Shown in pieces: positions 35,998 through 46,224 of a stretch of DNA of 64,000 bases. Location: the NCBI GenBank assembly GCA_001657385.1, contig LYSZ01000005.1, positions 186,001 to 250,000 on the forward strand, written 5' to 3'. Numbering within the stretch: position 1 is the first letter of the stretch; each line of letters begins with the position of its first letter. Made by a program: the position numbers and the translations under genes. Under the pieces are notes generated by a model. That model had not been told where the DNA came from and made no database searches. It saw nothing but the letters and a program-made list of their open reading frames with translations. Source of the DNA: Parvularcula sp. BBD 1991-13. Lineage in GTDB: Bacteria > Pseudomonadota > Alphaproteobacteria > Caulobacterales > Parvularculaceae.

Positions 35998-37271
35998 TGC
36001 GGATCGCCGGGCCGATTTTGAAGCTGGCCGCGCGCAGCCTGTGGAACCGGAAGCTGACAGGGTTCCTGACCGTCCTCGCCGTGGCGCTTAGCGTGATGCT
36101 GTATCTCGGCGTGGAAAAGGCGCGTCACGGGGCCCGAACGAGTTTCGAAAACACGATTTCGGGGACGGACCTGATCGTCGGGGCGCGCAGCGGCCCGGTC
36201 AATCTCATGCTCTATTCCGTTTTCCATATCGGGGCGCCGACGAACAACATCAGTTGGCGGAGCTATCTACGGATCGCCGAGCGTCCGGAGGTCGCGTGGG
36301 CGATCCCCATATCCCTAGGCGACTCCCATCGCGGGTTCCGGGTCGTCGGCACGGATCAAAGCTTTTTCGAGCACTATCAGTATGGAGACGGCCAGGCCGT
36401 GCGCATGGCGCGGGGCGATCCCTTCCAGGGCGTGTTCGAGGCCGTCATCGGCGCCGACGTGGCGAAGCGGCTGGGATACCGTGTGGGTGAAGAGATCGTT
36501 CTGAGCCATGGGCTCGGCGCGGTGAGTTTTTCCGACCACGCCGACAAGCCGTTTACCGTCGCCGGCATTCTCGCGCCCACGGGCACGCCGGTCGATCGCG
36601 CGGTGCTGGTCAGCCTGGAAGGCGTGCGCGCCATTCACATCGGCTGGCGCGGGGGCGGGCCGACGCCGATGGCGCGCATGGCGACCGCCGCCCGCGTTGA
36701 AGAGATGGACCTGACGCCGGATCAGGTGACCGCCGTCTATCTCGGCCTCGCGTCGAAGATCGCCGTCCTGCGGCTCCAGCGCGAGATCAATACATACCCG
36801 TCCGAACCGTTGCAGGCGGCCATTCCGGGCGTTGCGCTGAACCAGCTATGGAGCGTCGTCGGGGTCGTGGAAAGAGCGCTCGCCTCCATCTCCGGCTTTG
36901 TCATTTTCGTCGGTCTTCTGACCATTCTGATCAGCATCCTTACCAGCCTGAACGAACGCCGGCGCGAAATGGCGGTGCTGCGCTCGCTCGGGGCGCGGCC
37001 GCATCACGTCTTTACGCTTCTCGTTAGCGAGGCGGCGCTGCTGGCGTTGCTCGGTTGCGCACTGGCGCTGTTGCTGCTCTATGGCGCGCTTTACGCGCTG
37101 GCGCCGGTGATTGCCGCGCGCACGGGCGTCGCGCTCGCCGATATCGGACCGGGGGTGCAGGACCTCGCCCTGGCCGGCGCGGTGACGCTGGCCGCCGCCC
37201 TGCTCGGGGCGATCCCGGCCTGGCGGGCCTTCAAGAACTCGTTGGCGGACGGATTAACAATCCGCACCTGA
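35997..37271 (+). CDS. FtsX-like ABC transporter permease
   Basis: A 424-residue membrane protein of the MacB/FtsX class: first helix near residues 16-38, a large periplasmic domain (about 40-295), then three C-terminal helices (about 305-330, 350-380, 395-415) around the motif NERRREMAVLRSLGARPHHVF. Two such subunits would assemble with the ATPase. MacB-like complexes do mechanical work on periplasmic proteins rather than classic import, so a role in extracting or activating the DUF2796/DUF3299 proteins is possible. Its job in zinc supply is inferred from the operon. Confidence 0.92.
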   Translation: MRIAGPILKLAARSLWNRKLTGFLTVLAVALSVMLYLGVEKARHGARTSFENTISGTDLIVGARSGPVNLMLYSVFHIGAPTNNISWRSYLRIAERPEVAWAIPISLGDSHRGFRVVGTDQSFFEHYQYGDGQAVRMARGDPFQGVFEAVIGADVAKRLGYRVGEEIVLSHGLGAVSFSDHADKPFTVAGILAPTGTPVDRAVLVSLEGVRAIHIGWRGGGPTPMARMATAARVEEMDLTPDQVTAVYLGLASKIAVLRLQREINTYPSEPLQAAIPGVALNQLWSVVGVVERALASISGFVIFVGLLTILISILTSLNERRREMAVLRSLGARPHHVFTLLVSEAALLALLGCALALLLLYGALYALAPVIAARTGVALADIGPGVQDLALAGAVTLAAALLGAIPAWRAFKNSLADGLTIRT

Positions 37272-37305
37272 CGCGCGCGCGTGGGAGGCTTTCGCGCCCG
37301 TTGCA

Positions 37306-37335
37306 TAAAAAAGGGGCCGCCTCGGCGGGCGGCCC
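37306..37335 (-). terminator. Rho-independent terminator for the Asp-box gene
   Basis: On the minus strand, GGGGCCGCC and GGCGGCCCC (9-bp stem, 37312-37335) are followed by TTTTTT. The hairpin sits 29 bp after the stop at 37364 and may also slow transcription from the permease side. Confidence 0.8.
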
Positions 37336-37363
37336 CTTGCTCGGCGTCGCCGCTGCGGGCGTT

Positions 37364-40300
37364 TTATTCGGGGACCGACATGCCCGGGACCCACGGACCG
37401 TCGGCGGCGATGATCTGCGCTTCGAGGGCGGGGATGTCCTCGTCCGCAAGGGCGTTGAGCCGGTTGCGAATGTCCGCATACTCTTCCTCGGCGTACTGCA
37501 TCTGCTCCAGATGCGTCGGCGTCGGTCCGTAGGTGGAATAGCTCGTTCCCGTAAGGACGGCGTCGAGACGCGAGGTGACGGTCGCGGGCATGGTGACGCC
37601 CATTTCCTGTTGCGCCTGGTTGCCGTTGAGGAGCGCGTCGAGTTCCTGCATCTGCGTGCGCGCGGCGAGCCAGCCGTCGCGCAGTTCGGTGGGCGCGTCC
37701 CGGGTCTGGGCGATGGCTTTGCGCAGCGATTCCATCTTTTTCTCCAGTTCGCCGAGGCGTTCGTTGGCGCCGGTGACGCTGCGCTGCATCCGCGCGAGCC
37801 GGTCCCAGAACGCCGTCACTTCTTCAAGCGGGGCGCCCTGGAGCGCGCCGGTGCGCATCCGCTCCACGGTGAAGTCGTGAGGACCGGCAAGGTCCGTCGT
37901 CTCCCCGTCGACCCGTTGCGACAGGGTGACGGTGTAGGCGCCGGGCGCGGCCAGAAAGCCCTCATGGTCGTCATTGGGATAGCCGACCGCGGAGGTCAGC
38001 GCCTGCATGGCCGGGAACCGCAGGTCCCAGGCGACGCGGTGGAAACCCTTGGTCGTCGGTCCGGTAAGCCGGCGCACGACCTGGCCGTCCTGATCGCGCA
38101 CGGTCAGCCAGATTTCCGGTTCGGCCTCGCGCAATTCGTCCTGGATCGCGTCGAACCCGGCGAAGGGCGTATCCTCCCAGGTTTCCAGCGCGCCTTTTTC
38201 GCTTTCCTGGCGCTGTTGCGCCTTGGTCCGGAGATCCTCGGGCAGATAATAGGTGAACACCGCGCCGAAGTCGGGATTTTCCGCGCGGAAGAAACTGTTC
38301 CCCTGAGTGGCGCCTTCGCCGAAGCCCATCGGACGGCTCTGCATGTACCACCAGGCGCGCCGGCCGGGGTCCAGCATGGGCGTGTCCGCCAGCGCATCCT
38401 CGGCGACGTCCCGCAGGACGCCGTAATCGTCTAGGACGTAGATGCCGCGGCCGAACGAGGCGGCGACGAGGTCGTCTTCCCGGCGCTGGATCACCACGTC
38501 GCGGAACGAAATGGTCGGCACGTCGCCGGTCAGTTCGGTCCAGCGCGCGCCGCCGTCGATCGTGAAGAAAAGCCCGAACTCCGTCGCCGCGAACATCAGT
38601 TCCGGTTTCACATGGTCCTGGACCACGCGCCAGACGAGATGACGCTCGGGCAGGTCGCCGCCGATCGACGTCCAGGTGCGGCCGCGGTTTGCGCTCTTGT
38701 AGAGATAGGGCGCGAAATCGCCGTATTTGTGATTGTCGAAAGCGGCGTACACGGTGTTCGCATCGTGCATGTCCGCCTTGATGTCGTTGACGAAGGCGGT
38801 GTCGGGCAGGCCCGGCAGGCTGCCGACCTCGATCCGCCGCCAGGTCTCGCCGCCGTCCTCGGTAACCTGGATCAGGCCGTCGTCGGTGCCCACATAGATC
38901 AGGTCTTCATCGAGCGGCGATTCGCCGATCGACGTGATGGTGTTGTAGTCGGACATGGCGTAGAGGTCCCAGCCGGCCTCCCACGACCATTGCCGTCCCA
39001 TCACGGGCAGGCGCATGCGGTCTTCGTTGCGCGTCAAGTCGCCGGAAATGGCGGTCCAGGTGTCGCCCCGGTCGTCGGTGCGCCACAGGCGCTGGGATGC
39101 GAAATAGACCCGCGTCGGCTGATGGAAGCTGACTTCGATAGGCGCGTCCCAGTTGAACCGTTCGGCCGGTTCGCCGGGCGCCGGCTGCGGTTTGATATAG
39201 ACGAACTCCCCCGTGGTGCGGTCCACGCGGACGAGATTGCCCTGTTGCCATTCGGAATACATGATGTCCGGGTTGCCGGGCTCCGTCGCCGTGTCGTGGC
39301 CGTCGCCGAACAGCGTGATGAACCAGTCCGAATTGCGGATGCCGTGAATATTGTCCGTGCGCGACGGGGCGCCTTGGGAGTTGTTGTCCTGGGTGCCGCC
39401 ATAGACCTGGTAGAACGGCTCCCGGTCGTCCACCGACACCTTGTAGAACTGAGTCAGCGGCAGGTTGTTGATGAAGCGCCAGGACGCGCCGTTGTCATGG
39501 CTTTCGTAAAGCCCGCCGTCCGATCCCCAGAGGATGTAGTCCGGGTCGTCCTCGCGGAACGCGATCGCGTGATCGTCGCCGTGCTTGTATTTGTTGTTGA
39601 TGCTGGTCCAGGTCTCGCCGCCGTCTTCGGAGATCTGCGAGGTGTTGCTGACGAGATAAATCCGGTCGAACACGTGGGGGCTGGCGTAAAGCTCCTGATA
39701 ATAGTGCGGGCCGGTGCCGCCGGACACCTCGTCGGACATCTTGGTCCAGGACGCGCCGCGGTCTTCCGAGCGCCAGACGCCGCCTTTGCGCAGATCGAGT
39801 TCGATCGCCGCGTAAAGAACGTCCGGGCGCATGGGCGACTGTGCGAGGCCGATCTTGCCCATCTTGCCTTCAGGCAGGCCGTTGGTCAGCTCGCGCCATG
39901 TCTCGCCGCCGTCCTCGGACATGTGGACGCCGCTCTCCGGTCCGCCGCCGATATAGGCCGCGACCGTGCGGTGGCGCTGCCACGTGGCGGCGTAGATCCT
40001 GTCCGGATCGCGCGGGTCCATCATGATGTCGGTAACGCCGGTCCATTCCCCGGCGGACAGAATGTTATCCCATGTCTCGCCGCCGTCCGTCGTCTTGTAG
40101 AGGCCGCGCTCTCCGCCCTCGGACCAGAGCGGGCCCTGCGCCGCGACATAGACCGTGTCCGGATCTTCCGGATGGACAATGATTTTCGAGATGTGTTCGG
40201 ACGCTTCAAGGCCGCGTTTTTCCCAGCTGGCGCCGCCGTCGCGCGAACGGTAAAGCCCGTCGCCGAAGCCCAGATGGCGCCCGCCGTGGTTCTCCCCGGT

Positions 40301-40678
40301 GCCGACCCAGACCGTATTGGCGTTGGACGGGTCGAGCGTCACCGCGCCGATGGAGTAGCTGGCTTCGCCGTCGAAGATCGGGGTCCAGGTCGTGCCGGCG
40401 TTGACGGTTTTCCAGACGCCGCCAGAGCCGACGCCGACATACCAGGTGGAGGGATTGTCCTGATCGATGGCGATGTCGGAAATCCGCCCCGACATCAGCG
40501 CCGGCCCGAGCAGTCGCAGTTTCAGCCCGCTGAACGTCTCGCTGGACAGCAGCATCGTTTCTTCGCCAGCATCCTTCGCCTCGCCTTCAAGCTGGGCCCA
40601 GAGCGGTCCGCATGCGACAAGGACGAATGCCGCCACGACGGCTGTCGCCAGGAATGCGCCGCGTTCTTTCTTGATCAT
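37364..40678 (-). CDS. Exported Asp-box (BNR/sortilin-like) beta-propeller protein
   Basis: A 1104-residue secreted or lipid-anchored protein. The N-terminus has a hydrophobic signal ending LVACG, which fits a lipobox with a possible lipidated Cys, though cleavage after LWA is also plausible. Eleven Asp-box-like repeats of the form SxDGGxTW are seen between residues 85 and 690, for example LYRSRDGGASW and IQVTEDGGETW, indicating one or two beta-propellers. After them come an extended Fn3/glycosidase-like region and a coiled-coil-prone segment near 980-1040. Such proteins are common in marine Bacteroidetes and Alphaproteobacteria; catalytic activity is not known. A strong terminator follows. 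Confidence 0.85.
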   Translation of the reverse strand: MIKKERGAFLATAVVAAFVLVACGPLWAQLEGEAKDAGEETMLLSSETFSGLKLRLLGPALMSGRISDIAIDQDNPSTWYVGVGSGGVWKTVNAGTTWTPIFDGEASYSIGAVTLDPSNANTVWVGTGENHGGRHLGFGDGLYRSRDGGASWEKRGLEASEHISKIIVHPEDPDTVYVAAQGPLWSEGGERGLYKTTDGGETWDNILSAGEWTGVTDIMMDPRDPDRIYAATWQRHRTVAAYIGGGPESGVHMSEDGGETWRELTNGLPEGKMGKIGLAQSPMRPDVLYAAIELDLRKGGVWRSEDRGASWTKMSDEVSGGTGPHYYQELYASPHVFDRIYLVSNTSQISEDGGETWTSINNKYKHGDDHAIAFREDDPDYILWGSDGGLYESHDNGASWRFINNLPLTQFYKVSVDDREPFYQVYGGTQDNNSQGAPSRTDNIHGIRNSDWFITLFGDGHDTATEPGNPDIMYSEWQQGNLVRVDRTTGEFVYIKPQPAPGEPAERFNWDAPIEVSFHQPTRVYFASQRLWRTDDRGDTWTAISGDLTRNEDRMRLPVMGRQWSWEAGWDLYAMSDYNTITSIGESPLDEDLIYVGTDDGLIQVTEDGGETWRRIEVGSLPGLPDTAFVNDIKADMHDANTVYAAFDNHKYGDFAPYLYKSANRGRTWTSIGGDLPERHLVWRVVQDHVKPELMFAATEFGLFFTIDGGARWTELTGDVPTISFRDVVIQRREDDLVAASFGRGIYVLDDYGVLRDVAEDALADTPMLDPGRRAWWYMQSRPMGFGEGATQGNSFFRAENPDFGAVFTYYLPEDLRTKAQQRQESEKGALETWEDTPFAGFDAIQDELREAEPEIWLTVRDQDGQVVRRLTGPTTKGFHRVAWDLRFPAMQALTSAVGYPNDDHEGFLAAPGAYTVTLSQRVDGETTDLAGPHDFTVERMRTGALQGAPLEEVTAFWDRLARMQRSVTGANERLGELEKKMESLRKAIAQTRDAPTELRDGWLAARTQMQELDALLNGNQAQQEMGVTMPATVTSRLDAVLTGTSYSTYGPTPTHLEQMQYAEEEYADIRNRLNALADEDIPALEAQIIAADGPWVPGMSVPE

Positions 40679-40950
40679 TGTTTTCCCTCACCATCTTTCG
40701 GTTCCGCCCGCAGTATTGACGCAAATGCCGGCGGACGCAATTCTGCAGGTTAGAAGGTATTGCTTCTATTGGGAAAACTGGTCGCTCCGGTTGCGCGTGC
40801 GGCGATTCCGGCGGGGACCTTGCGCCGCGCCTGCGGGCCTATGGGCGAACCGTTAAACGGGCGGACCCTTCAACGCGCGAACCTGCGCACGCCTGAGCGC
40901 GCCGGCGCGCGCTTCGGGCGGGCGCGATACAGGTTGGGAGTAGGATTGGC

Positions 40951-43059
40951 GTGACCCTGCGCGTGGCCAGGGCTTTTTCCCGAACGGCGTCCGGTGCGGC
41001 GAAACGGCCCGGCGCGCTTTCGGCGTGCCTGCCGCCGCTTTTCCTGCTTTTCGGCGTTGCGTGCGGCGGGCCGGTCGGATCGGCGCAGGCCGCGATGGCG
41101 GCCGCGGGCGCCTACGACGCCGGCGCCGTTGAGACGCTGCTCGTCACCGCCGAACGCCCGGCGGGCGGCGGTCCCGTCACGGAGACCCATCACCGGCTGC
41201 GCCCCGTTGATTACGAACGCTTCCAGCCGCGAAGCGCCGCCGATTTGTTGCAGCGGCTGCCCGCGGCGCATCTGCCGACCAACTCCCGCGGCGAGACTCT
41301 GGTCTATCTGCGCGGCGCCGGCGAGCGCCAGTCCGCCGTTTTCTTTGACGGCGCGCTGCTGAACGCGCCCTGGGACAATCGCTACGACCTTGCGCTCCTG
41401 CCTGCCGCCGTGATCGGCCGCGCCGCCGCGGCAAGCGGCGCCTTGTCGCCGCAATACGGCGTCAACGCGCTTGGCGCGGTGGCGTTGTCCCCGCCGGCCC
41501 TGCCGCGCGAGGGGGGCGAGGCTGTTGTCGATCTTAGCGTCGGCGGGGCCGGCGAACGGCGCGGGCAGGCATTTGTCGCTGCGCGGGCCGGCCGCCTCGG
41601 CCTGCTTGCGGCGGGGGGCGCTTTTCGCCGCGACGGCGATGCGTTGCCGGCGGGCGCGTCCTTGCTTTTCCATCAGCAGGCTGAGGACATCAGGCTGAAC
41701 ACCGATCAGACCAGACAAAACGCGCTGTTGCGCGGCGAGGCGACGTTCGATAACGCCAGGCTCGCGGCGACTTTTCTTTATACGGATGGCGAAAAGGGCG
41801 TTGCGCCCGAAGGCGACCGCGCCGACGCGCGGTTCTGGCGCTATCCGCAAGCGCGCACCATCATGGGCGTTGTCAGCGGCGACGCCGCGATCGGCGGCGG
41901 GAGCGAGTTGACGGGCGCGGTGTGGGCGCAGGCTTTCAGCCAGACCATCGACAGCTATCCGAATGCGACCTATGCCGTGGCCGACGCCCGCCAGGAGGAT
42001 GACGATCTCACCATCGGCGCGCGCGGGATCGTCAATATCGGCCTCGGCGCGCTCGATCTCAGCTTGTCGGCGAACATACTTGTATCCGATCATGATCAAA
42101 CAGATACGGATTTTTCCGCCGATGATGCAGGCGCCGCCGAATTCGATGCGCTGGCGGCGGGGGATCAGGCGCGGCGGACATATCGCCAGCTTGCCGCCAG
42201 CATCGGCGCCGACGCCGAATACGCGCTGACGGACCGGCTGACCGTCGACGTTGGCGCGGGCGTGGACCGCGTCGATTACGTTGAGACCGGCGCTTTCCCC
42301 CCCGCTAGCGCCATCGCGAAGCCCGTCTTGCGCGCCGGCGCCGCCTACCGGATTGGCGAGGGCGTTCGCGTGCGCGCCGCCCTCGGGCGCAAGTCGCGCA
42401 TGCCCACCATGCGCGAGCTTTTCGGCGCGGCCCTGAACCGGTTTCTGGTCAATCCGGATCTCAGGCCGGAAACCGTCACGACGGCCGAACTGGCGCTGGA
42501 AACGACCGCCGGCGCCGCGGACCTGTCGCTGGTCGTGTTCGGACAGGACGTCGATAACACCATCGATCAGCGGCAGACGGACGGACTGCGCCAGCGCATC
42601 AATCTCGCCGGCTCGACCGTCGCGGGGGTTGAGGTCGCCGGCGCCGCGGCGTTTGGCGAGCGCTGGCGCCTCGCCGGCAATTTCACCGCGGCGCGCGTGC
42701 GGCGCAAGACCGGCGCGGATCTGACGGGTGCGGAGGAAGCGTCCGACCGGCTCGCCGAACGGCCGGGACTGCTCGGGCGGGCCGCGCTCGATTACGACGC
42801 GCCGGGGGGCTTCGCGGCGGGGGTGGAGGCGCTCTATACCGGGCGCGCCTTTTCCTTCGGTCCCGACGGCGATCTCGTTGCGCTCGACGGCGCGGCGAGG
42901 CTCAATGCGAGCGCAAGCTATGCGCTGGCGTCAGGCGCCGGCAGGGACGTGGAACTTTATCTGGCGGCGCGGAATTTGTTTGACGCCACGCTTTTCAACC
43001 AGGCCGGCCTGCCGGCGCCGGGGCGGTCCCTGATCGGCGGCGTCCGCATCAGGCTATGA
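40951..43059 (+). CDS. TonB-dependent outer-membrane receptor
   Basis: A 702-residue beta-barrel receptor. A signal peptide ends near AQAAMA, followed by the TonB box ETLLVTAE, a plug domain with LPTNSRGETLVYLRGAGERQSAVFFDG (about residues 107-135), a barrel, and a C-terminal strand ending RIRL. The start is a GTG. Compared with typical siderophore receptors the plug is short. It converges on a PepSY protein gene and overlaps its end by six bases; PepSY/TonB-receptor neighbours often take part in iron-chelate uptake and reduction, so an iron or heme ligand is the likeliest, unproven guess. Confidence 0.9.
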   Translation: MTLRVARAFSRTASGAAKRPGALSACLPPLFLLFGVACGGPVGSAQAAMAAAGAYDAGAVETLLVTAERPAGGGPVTETHHRLRPVDYERFQPRSAADLLQRLPAAHLPTNSRGETLVYLRGAGERQSAVFFDGALLNAPWDNRYDLALLPAAVIGRAAAASGALSPQYGVNALGAVALSPPALPREGGEAVVDLSVGGAGERRGQAFVAARAGRLGLLAAGGAFRRDGDALPAGASLLFHQQAEDIRLNTDQTRQNALLRGEATFDNARLAATFLYTDGEKGVAPEGDRADARFWRYPQARTIMGVVSGDAAIGGGSELTGAVWAQAFSQTIDSYPNATYAVADARQEDDDLTIGARGIVNIGLGALDLSLSANILVSDHDQTDTDFSADDAGAAEFDALAAGDQARRTYRQLAASIGADAEYALTDRLTVDVGAGVDRVDYVETGAFPPASAIAKPVLRAGAAYRIGEGVRVRAALGRKSRMPTMRELFGAALNRFLVNPDLRPETVTTAELALETTAGAADLSLVVFGQDVDNTIDQRQTDGLRQRINLAGSTVAGVEVAGAAAFGERWRLAGNFTAARVRRKTGADLTGAEEASDRLAERPGLLGRAALDYDAPGGFAAGVEALYTGRAFSFGPDGDLVALDGAARLNASASYALASGAGRDVELYLAARNLFDATLFNQAGLPAPGRSLIGGVRIRL

Positions 43060-43623
43060 CCGGCGCAATCGGCGCCCGTCGTCCGGCGGGGCGTTCCGCC
43101 GCGCGCGCTTGCGGGCCGCGCGTCGGGCGCGCGCCACATGCGGCAGGAAGAACAGGTAGATCCCGGTTCCCCACAAGATCAGCAGGATGACGCCGGAAGG
43201 CAGGAAGACGTAAAGCTTCACCCAATCGGCGAAAAACGACCCGTCGTGCAGCGCTTCGATAATGTCGGAACGCCGGTAGGCCACCTGCAACACCTCGCCG
43301 GTGGCGGTGTCGATCTGCGCTTCCCAGTTGTTGGCGGCTACAAACTTCACGACGCCCTTGCCGGGTTTGACGTCGACGCGCTCAAGGTTGCGCCAGTCCG
43401 CGAGTTCGAGTTCCGGCGCGCCCTGCGCCGCAGCGAAGAGATCGGCGAATGTCTGCGCCGGCACGGCGTCGGGCGCGGCGCCGTTCAGGGTGGCCGGCTG
43501 AATCCAGTCGATCTCTTTTTTCAGCAGCAACAGAACGCCCGCGCCGATCACCAGACCCATTTGCAGCATGATCAGAAGCGACCCCCAGTGGTGGATCTTT
43601 CGCAGCAGAACCTGGGTTTTCAT
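43054..43623 (-). CDS. PepSY-domain membrane protein
   Basis: A 189-residue inner-membrane protein: helix one at residues 12-35 (HHWGSLLIMLQMGLVIGAGVLL), a periplasmic PepSY domain (about 60-135) with WEAQIDTATGEVLQVAYR, helix two at about 145-170, and an Arg-rich cytoplasmic tail. PepSY-TM proteins often act in iron reduction at the membrane beside siderophore receptors. The start at 43623 is chosen over an upstream ATG because the first helix then follows directly. It is 63 bp downstream of the GH15 gene, and could be the last member of the osmoprotectant transcript or separate. Confidence 0.88.
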   Translation of the reverse strand: MKTQVLLRKIHHWGSLLIMLQMGLVIGAGVLLLLKKEIDWIQPATLNGAAPDAVPAQTFADLFAAAQGAPELELADWRNLERVDVKPGKGVVKFVAANNWEAQIDTATGEVLQVAYRRSDIIEALHDGSFFADWVKLYVFLPSGVILLILWGTGIYLFFLPHVARARRAARKRARRNAPPDDGRRLRRS

Positions 43624-43686
43624 CAATCGGCGCCTCTCGAACAACGGACCGGGCACTCTATCGCTCTTTTTCGGCGCCGCAACCGC

Positions 43687-45453
43687 CTAGACCACGCTGT
43701 CCCAGGGCTGGCTGAGCCGGGCTGCGGCGTTGATGACGCCGACCATGGAATAGGTCTGCGGCAGGTTGCCCCAAAGCTCCCCGGTCCGCGTGTCGATATC
43801 CTCAGACAACAGACCAAGGCGCGTGCGGTGTTTCAGGACATCCTCGAACATGGCGCGGGCGTCCGCGGCGCGTCCGATGCGGGCGAGCGCGTCGATATGC
43901 CAGAAGGTGCAGGCGGTGAAGGCCGTCTGCGGCGCGCCGAAATCGTCGGCGCGCTTGTAGCGGTACACGTGATAGCCGTCGCGAAGCTCCTCGTTGACGC
44001 GGTCGACCGTGGCCACGAAACGCGGGTCTTTCGGATCGATGAACCCGATCTCCGCCATCAGCAGCACCGATGCGTCAAGGGCTTCGTCGCCGACGGCGCC
44101 GGTGAAGGCCCGCCGCCGCTCGTTCCACGCCTCGCTCAGGACATGCGCCCTGATTTCGTCTGCGCGCGTTCGCCAGTACCGCGCGCGGTCAGGCTTGTTG
44201 AGGACGCCCGCGATCCGCGCGAGGCGGTCGCACGCCGCCCAGCACATGATCGCGGAGGAGGTGTGCACCTGGGCGCGCCCGCGATACTCCCATATTCCCG
44301 CATCGGGGGTGTTGTAGACCTGATAGGCGCGCTCGCCCACCTTTTCGAAATGGGCGAACTCGATCGGCCCGGCGTTGGCGTAAAGGCGTCGGTCGAAGAA
44401 AGTCTGCGACGCGCCGAGGATCACGTGGCCGTAAACATCGTGCTGGATATGCTCCGCAGCTTGATTGCCGAAGCGCACAGGCCCCATGCCGCGATAGCCC
44501 GGCAGGCTGTCGGCGATTTCCTCTTTCAGATCTGCTTCAAGCGCCACGCCGTAGACCGGCTGGATATGTCCGCCGTCCGTATGCGCAACGATGTTGCGCA
44601 AATAGGAAAGATAACGCTCCAGCGTGCCCACGGCGGACAGCCGGTTCAGGGCCGTCACCGTGAAATAGGCGTCGCGCAGCCAGCAGAAACGGTAATCCCA
44701 GTTGCGCCCCGAATCGGCGTGCTCGGGAATGCTTGTCGTCAACGCGGCGACAATGCCGCCTGTTTCTTCGTACACGCATAGTTTTAGCGTGATCGCGGCG
44801 CGGATCACCGCGTCCTGCCACTCCGGCGGCGTCGCCAGGCGGCGCGACCATATCTGCCACGCGGATTTCGTGCGGTCCTGCCAGTCAAGGGCGATGGCGC
44901 GGACATCGTCGGACAGCGTCTCGTCCGGCCCGAGCACGAAATTGATCTCGCGGTCGAGAACGAAGGGCCGTTGTTCCAGGATGTAGGAGGCCGGCGCGTC
45001 CGTGGTGACGCGGAACCGGCAATCCTCGTCCAGAAACCGGATATGGGAAACGCCGCGCTCCACCCGCATCGGCCGGGCGCCGCGGTTCGCCTCGGCGGCG
45101 AGGCGAATTGTGATCTGCGGCAGGCCGCGCAGAGGCGTCAGGCGGCGCACGATCGAGGCGGGCCGGAACATGCGTCCGTGAGCGGAGAATCGCGGCGCGA
45201 AGTCGGTCACCCGCACCGCGGAGCCGTCTTCCGCCTCGAGAACGGTCTCGATGATCGCGGTGTTGCGGACATAGGACTGCGTCGTCCGGACGCAGCCGTT
45301 GAGATCGACCGCAAATCGCCCGCCGCCGCCCAGCAGGGCGTTGAACACCGGCTCTCCGTCGAGACGCGGCAGGCACAGCCAGGAGATTTCCGCCGCCTCG
45401 TTGACGAGCGCGGCCACGGTTCCGTTGCCGATAATGCCGAGTTCAAGGGTCAT
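43687..45453 (-). CDS. Glycoside hydrolase family 15 protein (trehalase/glucoamylase-like)
   Basis: A 588-residue GH15 enzyme with an N-terminal beta-sandwich and a C-terminal alpha/alpha barrel. Family motifs seen: WDYRFCWLRDAY, PGYRGMGPVRFGNQAAEHIQHDVYG and the RYKRADDFG segment. GH15 includes glucoamylases and trehalases. Its ATG overlaps the otsB stop (ATGA), and trehalose synthesis genes precede it directly, so trehalose breakdown (turnover after osmotic downshock) is the favoured role. An alternative would be an alpha-glucan substrate. It has no signal peptide, so it is cytoplasmic. Confidence 0.9.
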   Translation of the reverse strand: MTLELGIIGNGTVAALVNEAAEISWLCLPRLDGEPVFNALLGGGGRFAVDLNGCVRTTQSYVRNTAIIETVLEAEDGSAVRVTDFAPRFSAHGRMFRPASIVRRLTPLRGLPQITIRLAAEANRGARPMRVERGVSHIRFLDEDCRFRVTTDAPASYILEQRPFVLDREINFVLGPDETLSDDVRAIALDWQDRTKSAWQIWSRRLATPPEWQDAVIRAAITLKLCVYEETGGIVAALTTSIPEHADSGRNWDYRFCWLRDAYFTVTALNRLSAVGTLERYLSYLRNIVAHTDGGHIQPVYGVALEADLKEEIADSLPGYRGMGPVRFGNQAAEHIQHDVYGHVILGASQTFFDRRLYANAGPIEFAHFEKVGERAYQVYNTPDAGIWEYRGRAQVHTSSAIMCWAACDRLARIAGVLNKPDRARYWRTRADEIRAHVLSEAWNERRRAFTGAVGDEALDASVLLMAEIGFIDPKDPRFVATVDRVNEELRDGYHVYRYKRADDFGAPQTAFTACTFWHIDALARIGRAADARAMFEDVLKHRTRLGLLSEDIDTRTGELWGNLPQTYSMVGVINAAARLSQPWDSVV

Positions 45454-46178
45454 AGGTTCCTCGCATGATGACGCAACCAGGTCCAGACCGCGGCCGGGTC
45501 CGGCATTCGAAAGGCGGCGGCCGTCTCGCCCGGTCCCACCTTGACGCCGTCGCCGCCAAGCCGCCGCGCGGCGCGCATGGCGTCCTCGTCCGTGGCGTCG
45601 TCGCCGACCATCAGGGGCGCGCGGCTGCGGAAGGCGGGCTCGTCCATCTGCCGGGTCAGGGCCGCGCCCTTGTCGGCGCGCCGCGGCTTGACCTCGATCA
45701 CGCATTTGCCAGCCTGAACCACATAATCCGGATACGCTGCAATGGACGCGGTCGCCGCCCGCAGCAGATCCGCCTCGGCGCGCGGCGCCGCGCGGTAGTG
45801 CAGGGCCAGGGCCTCGCCCTTGGCCTCGATCCATGCGCCCGGATGGTTCGCCGACGCTTCCTGCAACGCGGCCGCCAGCGCGGCCGGCGCGGGCGCCGGC
45901 GCTGGCGTCGGCGCCTCCCCCGGCGCGCATCGTTCAAGGCCGTGGCCGCCGATGCGCCAGACGCCCTGCGGCGTGCGCCGGCTGAGATCGCGCAGATCGC
46001 GTCCGCTGATCAGCGCGAGCGCGCCGTGCAGGCGGTCGTTCAGCTCTTCAAGCACGGCCGCGCCGTCGCGGGGCAGGCGCACGGTTTGCGGATCGTCCTG
46101 AAGCGGCGCCAGCGTCCCGTCGAAATCGAGGAACAGCGCGCTGTCGGGATCAAGGGGCGGGACGGTCGTCATGGACAT
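45450..46178 (-). CDS. otsB: Trehalose-6-phosphate phosphatase
   Basis: OtsB removes phosphate from trehalose-6-phosphate. The 242-residue HAD phosphatase has DFDGTLAP (motif I, with the nucleophile Asp), ALISGRDL (motif II), a cap domain, and GDDATDEDAM (motif IV). The first residues are variable; the ATG at 46178 or the one at 46172 are both possible starts. The stop overlaps the GH15 start by four bases, and otsA lies 46 bp upstream on the same strand. Confidence 0.95.
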   Translation of the reverse strand: MSMTTVPPLDPDSALFLDFDGTLAPLQDDPQTVRLPRDGAAVLEELNDRLHGALALISGRDLRDLSRRTPQGVWRIGGHGLERCAPGEAPTPAPAPAPAALAAALQEASANHPGAWIEAKGEALALHYRAAPRAEADLLRAATASIAAYPDYVVQAGKCVIEVKPRRADKGAALTRQMDEPAFRSRAPLMVGDDATDEDAMRAARRLGGDGVKVGPGETAAAFRMPDPAAVWTWLRHHARNL

Positions 46179-46224
46179 GGGTGAAAACGGAACCGGCGGA
46201 ACGCAGCAGATCGGGCGGCGGCCG

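Noticed and set aside
38612-40753. 713-codon open frame on the plus strand opposite the Asp-box gene
   Set aside because: Antisense to a protein with eleven clear repeats; no motif of its own and no ribosome-binding site.
40679-40950. Leader of the TonB receptor examined for a cobalamin riboswitch
   Set aside because: No B12-box or pairing elements of the riboswitch could be found.
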